From the NCBI GenBank assembly GCA_002421985.1, contig DISF01000029.1, positions 1 to 39,428 of the forward strand: a DNA stretch of 39,428 nucleotides, read 5' to 3'. Positions 7,956 to 15,440 of the stretch are shown piece by piece. The stretch's first letter is position 1, and the number at the start of each line of letters is the position of its first letter. This DNA is from Roseovarius sp. UBA6217. GTDB lineage: Bacteria; Pseudomonadota; Alphaproteobacteria; Rhodobacterales; Rhodobacteraceae. The notes beneath the pieces are model-generated. The model made no database searches and was not told where the DNA came from. It was given only the letters and a program-made list of their open reading frames with translations. The position numbers and the translations under genes are program-made.

Positions 7956-9371
7956 TCAGGCGTGGGCAGGTTCGGCGGCGCGGGGCGCCAACACATGCAG
8001 CAGCGTTTTCAACGGCTCAGTCGTATCAAGGGACAGCAGCATGTCGCGCATTGCGTCGGCCTGATCCCTGGACCCGGCGATGGCGGCGTTGGCGTTGTAT
8101 TTTTCGACGATCTCGGCGTTGGTCAGCGGGCGTTCATCCGCGCCCCGGTTGATATGCTCGCGGTGGCGCAATTCGGTGCCGTCCTTCAGCGTTACGATCA
8201 ATTCGCCCGAATAAGCCTTGGGAAAGGCCGAGTTGGGATCGGCACCATAAGTTACGCGCGCGGCCAGATCCAATGTTTGCGGGTCGCTCAGTGCGCTGTC
8301 TTCCAACTCGGCAAGGGTCATGCGGCCATTGCGAAACGCGGTCGCAACCAGATAGGGCACCGAGAATTGCGCGTCATAGCTGTTGGCGGGGCGTTGCTTG
8401 TTCGCGGCCGGTTCGCAGACGGTCTTGATCACCTCGGCGGGGACCAGCGCGACGATGCTGTCGATCATGTCCAGTGTCGCGCCCTGGTCGCGCAATGCCA
8501 GCGCGGCATCAATGCTGGCGTGGGTGAAGTGGCAGGCCGGATAGGGCTTGATCGCGGTTTTCAACAGCTCCCATGTGGTTCCCAGCCCATCCGTAGCCAG
8601 CGCCATGTCCGCCTTCTCGGCCAGGGGGCCAAGGTAGGCATTAAACAGACCAAAGCGGCCGGCGAACGGGCGGGAGATGCCGTTGAACCCCTCCTTGGCC
8701 ATCGCGGCGGCGGTCATGCCGGCCTGCGCCGCCCAACCGGGGTGAAAGCGTTTGTTCCACGCGCCGTCCTCGAGAAACTCAAGACTGCCGGATGCCAGCG
8801 ACAGCGCAATGCCAAGCGCGTTTTGCAACTGATCCTCGGTCAGCCCCATCAGCCGCCCGGCGGTCATCGCCGCGCCAAACACGCCGACGATGCCGGTGGG
8901 ATGAAATCCGACCTGATGAAAGCCGCCCTTGGCCACTGCGCCCAGACGCGAGGATACCTCGATCCCCGCGATATAGGCGGTCAGCATCTCGCGCCCGGTG
9001 GCGTTTGCATACAAGCCCGCCGACAGTGCGGCAGCAAAGGCGCTGGACGACGGGTGGACGACGCCCGCGATATGGGTGTCGTCGAAATCCAGCCCGTGGA
9101 TCAGAAAACCGTTCATCATCGCCGCATCGCGCGGCGACAGCGACGCCGCCATGCCGATGACGGGAACCGCGCCATCGCCGCCAAGGCTGTGGATCGCCTT
9201 CATCGTGCGTTTGGCAAAGTCAAACGTCGCGCTGGCCATTGCGATGCCGGCGGAATCCAGCAGGTGATGCAGGCCGCGCAGGCGGACGTCCTCGGGAATA
9301 TCGCTGTCCTTCAGGGCCGCGACAAAGGCGGCGATGGCATGGGACGGGTCTTTGACTTCGCTGAATGGCAT
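7956..9371 (-). CDS. MmgE/PrpD family protein
   Basis: A 471-residue member of the MmgE/PrpD family, which includes 2-methylcitrate dehydratase and cis-aconitate decarboxylase (the itaconate-forming enzyme). Supporting segments are LRGLHHLLDSAGIAMASA, MNGFLIHGLDFDDTH, HPSSSAFAAALSAG, GFHPTGIVGVFGAAM, KPYPACHFTHASIDAALAL and GADPNSAFPKAYSGE. The His/Asp-rich segment around GLDFDDTHIAG matches the expected active-site region. The start at 9371 is an ATG. It sits 41 bases downstream of maoC and 21 bases upstream of the dehydrogenase. No prpB, prpC or acnD gene is nearby, so a standard methylcitrate-cycle role is unlikely and a role with the neighbouring CoA enzymes is more plausible. Confidence 0.87.
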   Translation of the reverse strand: MPFSEVKDPSHAIAAFVAALKDSDIPEDVRLRGLHHLLDSAGIAMASATFDFAKRTMKAIHSLGGDGAVPVIGMAASLSPRDAAMMNGFLIHGLDFDDTHIAGVVHPSSSAFAAALSAGLYANATGREMLTAYIAGIEVSSRLGAVAKGGFHQVGFHPTGIVGVFGAAMTAGRLMGLTEDQLQNALGIALSLASGSLEFLEDGAWNKRFHPGWAAQAGMTAAAMAKEGFNGISRPFAGRFGLFNAYLGPLAEKADMALATDGLGTTWELLKTAIKPYPACHFTHASIDAALALRDQGATLDMIDSIVALVPAEVIKTVCEPAANKQRPANSYDAQFSVPYLVATAFRNGRMTLAELEDSALSDPQTLDLAARVTYGADPNSAFPKAYSGELIVTLKDGTELRHREHINRGADERPLTNAEIVEKYNANAAIAGSRDQADAMRDMLLSLDTTEPLKTLLHVLAPRAAEPAHA

Positions 9372-9412
9372 GGTCGTGTCCTCGACTGGTCAGAACGTGG
9401 ATATGTGGGGCC

Positions 9413-9898
9413 CTAGGCGGGGCGGCGCGGGATCAAGCTGCTGCGCACGAAGGTCATGAACACGGTTCCGTCCGTATGCACGCCCTCGGTTCTGGTCTTG
9501 ACGATGCCCTGCGTCGGGCGCGATTTCGACCCGCGCACCTCCAGCACCTCGGAGCGCGCATAGATCGTGTCGCCGGGAAACACTGGGGCTTTCAGGGTGA
9601 TTTCCTCCCAGCCGAGGTTGGCGATGGCTTTATAGCTGATGTCATCCACGGTCATGCCCAGCACGATCGCCAGCGTCAGACCGCTGTTGACCAATGGTTT
9701 GCCGAATTCGGATTTCGCCGCAAAGGCCGCGTCGCAATGCATCGGGTGGCGGTTCATCGTCATCAGGCTGAAGTTGATGTTGTCCGCTTCGGTGATGGTG
9801 CGGCCCGGACGGTGTTCGTAGATATCGCCCACCACGAAGTCCTCCAGATAGCGCCCCGGATCGGCGGTCACGGTCATCGGTTCTGTTCTGGCGGTCAT
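9413..9898 (-). CDS. MaoC family dehydratase (mesaconyl-CoA hydratase-like)
   Basis: A 161-residue single hot-dog-fold hydratase that adds water to an enoyl-CoA. Seen: GRTITEADNINFSLMTMN, then HPMHCDAAFAAKSEFG and KPLVNSGLTLAIVLGMTV, ANLGWEEITLKAPVFPGDT and SKSRPTQGIVKTRTEG. The usual hydratase-2 motif GDxNPxH is replaced by MNRHPMH. From memory this variant is typical of MaoC proteins linked to mesaconyl-CoA or methylmalyl-CoA chemistry. The frame extends upstream to 10123, but ATG 9898 is chosen because protein similarity starts soon after it; a GTG two codons upstream is an alternative. It is the promoter-proximal gene of the minus-strand catabolic run, divergent from the CitE-like scar and the MFS gene. 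Confidence 0.87.
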   Translation of the reverse strand: MTARTEPMTVTADPGRYLEDFVVGDIYEHRPGRTITEADNINFSLMTMNRHPMHCDAAFAAKSEFGKPLVNSGLTLAIVLGMTVDDISYKAIANLGWEEITLKAPVFPGDTIYARSEVLEVRGSKSRPTQGIVKTRTEGVHTDGTVFMTFVRSSLIPRRPA

Positions 9899-9942
9899 CG
9901 TCACGGGGGCCTTCCGAAAAATGTCTCTTGCGTCCTCAAAAA

Positions 9943-9952
9943 TGTCCGGACA
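9943..9952. promoter_or_regulatory. Palindromic candidate operator TGTCCGGACA
   Basis: A perfect 10-bp palindrome lies in the 106-bp gap between the divergent maoC and CitE-like/MFS units. The core GTCCGGAC recurs just after the MFS stop codon (11382-11389), TGTCCGGCACA lies at 11425-11435, and a weaker version precedes the GntR gene. A GntR-family dimer would be expected to bind such a site. AAAAATGTC also occurs twice here (at about 9917 and 9939). The link to the regulator is inferred. Confidence 0.5.
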
Positions 9953-10004
9953 AATTGGCAGTGTCAAGTTTATCCCGCGCCAACAATTTTCAAGGCCCTG
10001 CCCC

Positions 10005-10160
10005 ATGAGCGAAGCGCCCCCCGCACCCCGGCAGCCTCTGATCCGGTCCTGGCTGTTTGTTCCGGGCAACCGCCCCGAGCGCTTCCCCAAGGCGCTGGCC
10101 AGCGGCGCCAATGCCGAGCGCATTCCGGGGCTGGCCGCGCAGGCCAGAACCGCAGGCTGA
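10005..10160 (+). pseudogene. HpcH/HpaI aldolase / CitE-like lyase, internal-deletion scar
   Basis: A 51-codon frame starting MSEAPPAP and continuing RSWLFVPGNRPERFPKALAS, the hallmark N-terminus of CitE-type lyases (citrate lyase beta, malyl-CoA or citramalyl-CoA lyases, usually 270-320 residues). After ALASGA the expected VIDLEDAV is missing. The frame instead passes into RIPGLAAQARTAG and a stop at 10158-10160, which looks like the end of the same protein. Some 220-250 codons appear deleted in frame. The intact enzyme would have cleaved a malyl-CoA-type product of the adjacent MaoC hydratase. The MFS start codon follows 4 bases later. Confidence 0.72.
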
Positions 10161-10164
10161 ACGC

Positions 10165-11376
10165 ATGGGGCGCAGTCACAATACCGATTTTGCCGTGGTG
10201 CTGGGCACCGTCACGCTGGTGCAGTCGCTGTTGTCGCTGGCGGTGCTGGCAACCGCCAGCATTGGCCCTAAAATAACGCAAGCCTATGGAATCGCGCCGG
10301 AAACCATCGGCTATCAGATCAGCGCGATCTATTTTGCGGCTTCGGTCAGCTCCGTCGTGGCAGGCGTGATCGTGCGGCGTTATGGCCCGGCGACGACCAG
10401 CATCTTCGCGCTGTTGCTGGCGGCGGTGGGGCTGATCGGGCTGGCCAGCGGGGTTCTGGTGATCGCGGCGATTGCGGCCCTGTGCATCGGCATCGGCTAT
10501 TCGTTGACGAACCCGTCGGCGGGGCAGATCCTGGAGCGGCACTGTCCGCCGGGGCGGCGTAATCTGGTGTTTTCGCTCAAGCAGACGAGTGTGCCGATCG
10601 GCGGCTCGATTGCCGGTCTGGCGCTGCCGTTGATCGCCGAGCTGGCAGGGTGGCGCGTCGCGATCCTGTCGGCGGCGGGATTATGCCTGTTGGCCTGCGC
10701 GCTGGTGGTGCCGTTCAGGGCGCAGTGGGACGCAGACAAGGACCGCTCGGTGCGCTTTAAAACCGGCATTTTCGAGGGCCTCCGCGAGGTGCGGATCAAT
10801 CCGGGTCTCAGGGCACTGGCGACCACGTCCTTTTGCTTTTCGGCGATGCAATTGTCGTTGATGTCCTATGTGGTGTCGACGCTGGTGATTGATTTTCACT
10901 GGACCCTCGTGGCGGCGGGCGCGATGGCGGCAGGGGTGCAGGTGTGCGGCGCGGTAGGCCGTGTGGGATGGGGATGGCTGGCCGACCGGACACGCAGCCC
11001 GATGGCTGTTCTGGGTGCCATTGGCGTGATCACCACGAGCGCGGCGGTGTCGATGCAGACACTGATGCCCGACAGCACGCCGGTGGCGGTGGCGGTGGTT
11101 CTGGTCCCGTTCGGCTTTGCCTCGATCGGGTGGAACGGTATTCTTCTGGCGGATATCGCGCGCCATGTGCCACTGGCCAAGCTAAGCTCGTCGACCGGGG
11201 CGGTGATGGCGCTGACCTTTGCGGGGGTGGTGATCGGCCCGGCCAGTTTGGCGTTGGTGCACGGCTTTACAGAGAGTTTTGCGCATGCGTTCATGTGGTT
11301 GGCGCTGTTGCCCTTGATCGGGACGATCACGGCATTTCGAGCGCATCTGCGGTCGCGTCGCCCGCAAGGATTCTGA
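10165..11376 (+). CDS. MFS transporter
   Basis: A 403-residue major facilitator with about 12 hydrophobic segments in two halves, a loop with RRYGPATTS between helices 2 and 3, and the mirrored GWLADRTRSP in the second half. Segments such as RNLVFSLKQTSVPIGGSIAG and ILERHCPPGRR recall the organic-anion/CynX-like MFS groups. ATG 10165, four bases after the CitE-like scar, is chosen because the first helix (TLVQSLLSLAVLATASI) then starts near residue 15; upstream codons in this frame overlap the scar and look random. Lying in the catabolic locus beside the ruined TRAP system, it may be the surviving uptake route for the acid degraded there. Substrate unknown. Confidence 0.85.
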   Translation: MGRSHNTDFAVVLGTVTLVQSLLSLAVLATASIGPKITQAYGIAPETIGYQISAIYFAASVSSVVAGVIVRRYGPATTSIFALLLAAVGLIGLASGVLVIAAIAALCIGIGYSLTNPSAGQILERHCPPGRRNLVFSLKQTSVPIGGSIAGLALPLIAELAGWRVAILSAAGLCLLACALVVPFRAQWDADKDRSVRFKTGIFEGLREVRINPGLRALATTSFCFSAMQLSLMSYVVSTLVIDFHWTLVAAGAMAAGVQVCGAVGRVGWGWLADRTRSPMAVLGAIGVITTSAAVSMQTLMPDSTPVAVAVVLVPFGFASIGWNGILLADIARHVPLAKLSSSTGAVMALTFAGVVIGPASLALVHGFTESFAHAFMWLALLPLIGTITAFRAHLRSRRPQGF

Positions 11377-11754
11377 AATTAGTCCGGACAAAATAATTGA
11401 TTTGCATCCGATCTTGGGCAACTATGTCCGGCACAGGCGGCTCGATTGCTTGATTTCCAAAGACCAATCTCGACGTCGCGCGCCGAAGGTTGTGTCGACG
11501 AGATCGGCAACGCCCGGATGGGCAAACGTCGCCGGATGAGATCGTCGCCCCGCAGTACTCACAACCTGGCTGTCACCAGTGCCGCTGTCCTTGATGGCCG
11601 TCTGTCGGTTTCAAATACCAAAAGGCCTGCGTGAGACCCCCAAGTTTTGCCCACTCCTTACGCCCCGGAGGCATGGGTATAGACACCGTGTATGCCGCCA
11701 AAGCACGCATTCCCGGAGATGGTCTGTATTCTGGTCTGTCCTTTCGTCCCCGTG
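11377..11754. other. Gene-less stretch after the MFS gene, with operator-like sites
   Basis: About 380 bases with no recognisable gene. The first 60 bases hold AGTCCGGACA (11381-11390) and TGTCCGGCACA (11425-11435) in AT-richer DNA, resembling a promoter of the same regulon whose gene is no longer present. The remainder contains short frames only (11446-11634 plus), and the minus-strand frame at 11573-12151 is mainly antisense to the AEC gene reading. No transposase similarity could be established. Confidence 0.4.
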
Positions 11755-12687
11755 TCAATAAAGCGTGGCGGTCCAGCCGATCACCGCCGAGACGCTGACA
11801 AGCGCCGCGCCGGTGGAGAGAAAGATCGCCGACGAGACGCGGCGCGGGGCCACGCCATAGCTTTGCGCGATGATGAACACGTTGCCCGCCACCGGCAAGG
11901 CCGCCGCCGCGATCACCACCGCCGCTGCATAGCCCGGAAGGTTGAACACCCACAGCGCCGAGATTGCCACCGCCACCGGGTGCAGCACCAGCTTGCATGA
12001 CGCGAGCCACGCCGCGACATGGGGCCGCTCCGCCGTCTTTTCCGCCAGCGATGCGCCGATGGCGAAAAGCGCGCAGGGCGTCGCCGCCCCGCCCAGCAGC
12101 GCGAGAAACGCGTTCATCGGCCCCGGAATCGGCAGCGCGAGGCCCGACCACACAAACCCGGCGGTGATCGCCACGATCATCGGATTGCGGATGAGGCCGC
12201 CGCCGATGCTGCGCAGGATCGCGGGCGACATGCGCCCGTCACGTGCCCCGGTGATAAGGATCACCACCAGCGAGCCGAACACCAGCAGATCGACCGCCAA
12301 CACCAGCATCACCGGCCCGATTGCCGCCTCTCCCATCAGAAGGACGAGCATCGGCACGCCGAGAAAACCCACATTGCCGACCACCGCGCATTGTGCCTCG
12401 ATCGCCGCCTCGGCCACCCGCAACCCGCGCAGCATCGCCACGATGGTGACCAGCAGATAGACGACAAGACTTGCCGACAGATAAGCCAGCACCACCGACC
12501 AATCGAGCACATCGGCCAACGAAAGATTGGCGGAAAAGCGAAACAGCATCGCCGAGAGCGCAAAGTAGAACACAAAGCGCGTGAGCCACAGCGTGCCCTC
12601 GGGCGAAAAGAAGCCGCGCCGCCCGGCCCCATAGCCAAGGCCGATGACAAGGAAAAACGGCAGGGTCTGAAAAAATACGCCAAACAT
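11755..12687 (-). CDS. AEC family transporter (auxin efflux carrier-like permease)
   Basis: A 310-residue permease with about 10 hydrophobic helices. Typical features: the N-terminus MFGVFFQTLPFFLVIGLGYG, FVFYFALSAMLFRFSA, the conserved VGNVGFLGVPML, GGLIRNPMIVAI, GAATPCALFAIGASLAE and ALPVAGNVFIIAQSYG. Bacterial members are proton-coupled carriers for malate, malonate or other carboxylates, or of unknown substrate. The ATG at 12687 is preferred; the frame is open to a TTG at 12723, but the extra residues are not hydrophobic-helix-like and lack a ribosome-binding site. It begins 36 bases downstream of the truncated hydroxyisourate hydrolase frame on the same strand. Transport of a purine-breakdown product is a guess from that neighbour only. 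Confidence 0.87.
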   Translation of the reverse strand: MFGVFFQTLPFFLVIGLGYGAGRRGFFSPEGTLWLTRFVFYFALSAMLFRFSANLSLADVLDWSVVLAYLSASLVVYLLVTIVAMLRGLRVAEAAIEAQCAVVGNVGFLGVPMLVLLMGEAAIGPVMLVLAVDLLVFGSLVVILITGARDGRMSPAILRSIGGGLIRNPMIVAITAGFVWSGLALPIPGPMNAFLALLGGAATPCALFAIGASLAEKTAERPHVAAWLASCKLVLHPVAVAISALWVFNLPGYAAAVVIAAAALPVAGNVFIIAQSYGVAPRRVSSAIFLSTGAALVSVSAVIGWTATLY

Positions 12688-12723
12688 GGGGGAACTGCCT
12701 AGCAGCATCACGGCCCGCGTCAA

Positions 12724-12981
12724 TCACCTGTATCGGGTGCCGTGACAGGACGTGCCGATAGCGTCGAGATAGGCCCCGGCGTGAAACACCAGTTCATAGC
12801 TGCCGATTCGGAACTCCGCCTCCGGCAGGATCGGCGCATCGGTGCGCCCGCCCGCGTTGGTGACGGCGTGGCGCAGATATGTGCGGGCCTCGCCCTCGAT
12901 ACGGTAAAGCGCGATCCTCAACCCCGCCGCCGGAATGCCGCGCGCGGTATCAAGAACATGGGTGGTCAGATAGCCGGTCAT
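12724..12981 (-). pseudogene. hiuH: 5-hydroxyisourate hydrolase, C-terminally truncated
   Basis: Transthyretin-like 5-hydroxyisourate hydrolase acts right after urate oxidase. The N-terminal part is clear: MTGYLTTHVLDTARGIPAAG with the catalytic His in TTHVLD, then AGGRTDAPIL with the catalytic Arg, and SYELVFHAGAYL. After GAYLDAIGT the frame changes to an unrelated CHGTRYR and stops. The family's remaining 35 or so residues are gone, including the HYHVPLL histidine region and the invariant C-terminal YRGS. The 85-residue product should be inactive. Start is the ATG at 12981; a G-rich AGGAGCGC lies upstream. No other urate-pathway gene adjoins it, but a broken ureidoglycine aminohydrolase lies at 35.5 kb. 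Confidence 0.8.
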
Positions 12982-13137
12982 GGGCGCGCTCCTTTGCAGG
13001 CGGATATGGTCGGTCCCGCCCGAGTCTGCCCGGTTTCGCGCGCCATGAACAGGGCGGGGCGGTATTCGATACGATGCACTGAGCCGCGCGGCGAACACCA
13101 GAAAATCGCGGTCATTCGCATTCACGCGCCATGTTAC

Positions 13138-13163
13138 CCTATTGATTTTATGTCTACAATAGG
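13138..13163. repeat. AT-rich inverted repeat downstream of gatB
   Basis: CCTATTG (13138-13144) and CAATAGG (13157-13163) form a 7-bp perfect stem with a 12-base loop, 14 bases past the gatB stop and upstream of the hiuH remnant. There is no T-run on either side, so it is either a weak terminator for gatB or a protein-binding site for the former hiuH promoter. Confidence 0.4.
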
Positions 13164-13176
13164 TTCTATCCCGGCG

Positions 13177-14691
13177 CTACAGGCCCAGTTTCGCCGCCAC
13201 GATCTCGTTGACGGCCTTGGGGTTTGCCTTGCCGCCCGTGGCCTTCATCACCTGGCCCACGAACCAGCCCGCCAGCTTGGGGTTGGCCTTCGCTTTTTCC
13301 ACCTGCGCGGGGTTGGCGGCGATGATCTCGTCCACGGCCTGCTCGATTGCACTGGTATCGGTGACCTGTTTCATGCCACGCTCTTCGACGATCTTTTCAG
13401 GGTCACCGCCCTCGGTATAGACGATCTCGAAGAGATCCTTGGCGATCTTGCCGGAAATGGCGTCAGATTTGATGAGGCGCACGATAGCGGCGAGTTGATC
13501 GGGGCTGACCGGGCTTTGCTCGATGGAATGATCCTCTTTCTTCAACCGCCCGAACAGCTCGTTGATGACCCAGTTCGCCGCCAGCTTGCCGTCGCCCGCC
13601 TTTGCGGCCACCGCCTCGAAATAGGCGGCGTTGGCGAGATCTGCGGTGAGCACAGAGGCGTCATATTCCGACAGGCCGAATTCGAGCACGAAGCGCGCCT
13701 TTTTGGCGTCGGGAAGTTCGGGCAGGCTGGCCTTGATGCCGTCCACCCAGTCCTGCTCGATCTCCAGTGGCAGAAGGTCGGGATCGGGGAAATAGCGGTA
13801 ATCATGCGCCTCTTCCTTGGAGCGCATGGAGCGCGTCTCGCCGCGGTCGGGATCGTAGAGACGGGTTTCCTGCACCACCTCGCCGCCCGCTTCGACAATG
13901 GCGATCTGGCGGCGGGCCTCGACCTCGATGGCCTGCTGGATGAATCGCATGGAATTCATGTTCTTGATCTCGCAGCGGGTGCCGAGATGCGAGAAATCCT
14001 GTGTTTCCATGTATTTCTCATACTGGCCCGGACGACAGATCGAGACGTTCACATCGGCGCGCAGGTTGCCGTTCTGCATGTTGCCGTCGCAGGTGCCAAG
14101 ATAGCGCAGGATCTGGCGCAGCTTGGCGATATAGGCGGCGGCCTCTTCTGGCCCGCGAATGTCGGGGCGGCTGACGATTTCCATCAGACAAACGCCGGTG
14201 CGGTTGAGATCGACGAAAGACATCGCCGGGTCCATGTCATGAATGGATTTGCCGGCGTCCTGCTCCATGTGGATGCGTTCGATGCGCACAAGGCGGGCCA
14301 CACCGGGGGCCATGTCCACAAGGATTTCGCCCTCGCCCACCAGCGGGTGATAAAGCTGGCTGATCTGGTAACCCTGCGGCAGGTCGGGGTAGAAATAGTT
14401 CTTGCGATCGAAGGCCGACCAGAGGTTGATCCTTGCATTGAGGCCGAGGCCGGTGCGCACCGCCTGTTCGACACAGAATTCGTTGATGACCGGAAGCATC
14501 CCCGGCATGGCGGCATCGACGAAGGCGACATGGCTGTTGGGCTCTGCGCCAAAGCCGGTCGAGGCCCCGGAAAAGAGCTTGGCGTTGGAGGCCACCTGCG
14601 CGTGCACCTCCATGCCGATCACCAGTTCCCAATCGTGCCTGGCCCCGGCGATCACCTTGGGCTTGGGGGTGTCATAGGCAAGGTCCAGCAT
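13177..14691 (-). CDS. gatB: Aspartyl/glutamyl-tRNA amidotransferase subunit B
   Basis: A 504-residue subunit of the GatCAB complex, which amidates Glu-tRNA(Gln) or Asp-tRNA(Asn) using ammonia from GatA. The N-terminal cradle shows WELVIGMEVHAQVASNAKLF, FSGASTGFGAEPNSH, DRKNYFYPDLPQGYQISQ and DLNRTGVCLMEIVSRPD. The middle shows EIKNMNSMRFIQQAIEVEARR and DYRYFPDPDLLPL, and the C-terminal YqeY-like tail ends FVGQVMKATGGKANPKAVNE. Full length. The ATG at 14691 has GGAG upstream. It is transcribed in the same direction as the thiamine operon, 65 bases after tenA, but probably from its own promoter. gatA and gatC are not in the window. Confidence 0.97.
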   Translation of the reverse strand: MLDLAYDTPKPKVIAGARHDWELVIGMEVHAQVASNAKLFSGASTGFGAEPNSHVAFVDAAMPGMLPVINEFCVEQAVRTGLGLNARINLWSAFDRKNYFYPDLPQGYQISQLYHPLVGEGEILVDMAPGVARLVRIERIHMEQDAGKSIHDMDPAMSFVDLNRTGVCLMEIVSRPDIRGPEEAAAYIAKLRQILRYLGTCDGNMQNGNLRADVNVSICRPGQYEKYMETQDFSHLGTRCEIKNMNSMRFIQQAIEVEARRQIAIVEAGGEVVQETRLYDPDRGETRSMRSKEEAHDYRYFPDPDLLPLEIEQDWVDGIKASLPELPDAKKARFVLEFGLSEYDASVLTADLANAAYFEAVAAKAGDGKLAANWVINELFGRLKKEDHSIEQSPVSPDQLAAIVRLIKSDAISGKIAKDLFEIVYTEGGDPEKIVEERGMKQVTDTSAIEQAVDEIIAANPAQVEKAKANPKLAGWFVGQVMKATGGKANPKAVNEIVAAKLGL

Positions 14692-14756
14692 CCTGCGGCT
14701 CCGTCAATTGGCTCTGGCGGCGTTCTACGCGGCAGGGGCAAGCACGACAAGGGGCC

Positions 14757-15440
14757 TCAATGTCCCAAGCTCTGCCCCATCTCCCAGAACCCCACCTCCA
14801 GCCGCGTCGCGGTGGTGAAGCGGCGGCAGAGGCGGGCCCAGCCCGGCGTGGCCTGCGGCTCAGGGCCAAGGCGGCGGGTGACGGCCGCGTCCATCAGCGC
14901 ACCCGCCTCGCGGCAGACCTGTTGATATTCGTCACCGGCATAGGTGGCGATCCAACCGGCATAGGGGTGATCCTCCGCCACCGGCCCCAACCGCGCGCCG
15001 ATCTCTCCATATCCCATGACGCAGGGCGCGAGTGCGGCGAGCAGGTCGAGAAAATCGCCCGAATGCCCGGCATCGAGCACATAGCGCGTATAGGCGAGGT
15101 TGGCTTGGTGTTCCTCGGCCGCGAAAAGGTCTGCCTCAGACAGCCCCGCCTTGGCGCAGGTTGCCACATGCAGGCCCAGCTCGTGGTTCACCAGCGCATT
15201 CACCGTGGCCGCGCAGGCGCGCATCTCGTCAATCGTATCGGCCTTGGTCACCGCCAGCGCCCAGGCCCGCGCGAAATGGATGAGGAACACGTAATCCTGC
15301 ACCAGATAGCCAAGAAACGCCTTGCGCGGCAGGGTGCCCGCGCCCAGCCCCTCGACAAAGACGTGGTGAGTATAGTCCCGCCAGACCGGCCCCGCCGCAT
15401 CGCGCAGGCGGGCAAAGGTCACGCCGTAATCGCCGGTCAT
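14757..15440 (-). CDS. tenA: TenA family protein (aminopyrimidine aminohydrolase / thiaminase II)
   Basis: A 227-residue heme-oxygenase-fold enzyme that hydrolyses aminopyrimidine breakdown products of thiamine to hydroxymethylpyrimidine for salvage. Seen: the N-terminal WRDYTHHVFVEGLGAGTL, LVQDYVFLIHFARAWALAV, the catalytic Cys in LAPCVMGYGEIGARL, and the C-terminal Glu in LEVGFWEMGQ. ATG 15440 overlaps the ThiY stop codon (ATGA), so translation is probably coupled. It is the last gene of the riboswitch-controlled operon, consistent with salvage next to the pyrimidine-binding protein. Confidence 0.93.
   Translation of the reverse strand: MTGDYGVTFARLRDAAGPVWRDYTHHVFVEGLGAGTLPRKAFLGYLVQDYVFLIHFARAWALAVTKADTIDEMRACAATVNALVNHELGLHVATCAKAGLSEADLFAAEEHQANLAYTRYVLDAGHSGDFLDLLAALAPCVMGYGEIGARLGPVAEDHPYAGWIATYAGDEYQQVCREAGALMDAAVTRRLGPEPQATPGWARLCRRFTTATRLEVGFWEMGQSLGH

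Noticed and set aside
11573..11720. Possible insertion-sequence remnant between the MFS and AEC genes
   Set aside because: The minus-strand reading has transposase-like character in a few residues only and I could not match it to any family.
12742..14925. A 727-codon plus-strand open frame opposite gatB
   Set aside because: It is antisense to an unmistakable gatB, has no recognisable domain, and is the usual by-product of high GC codon use. Similar long antisense frames opposite the CoA-transferase (5521-6885), mmgE (7599-9416), ask (25056-26543) and galE/galU (33416-34774) were dropped for the same reason.
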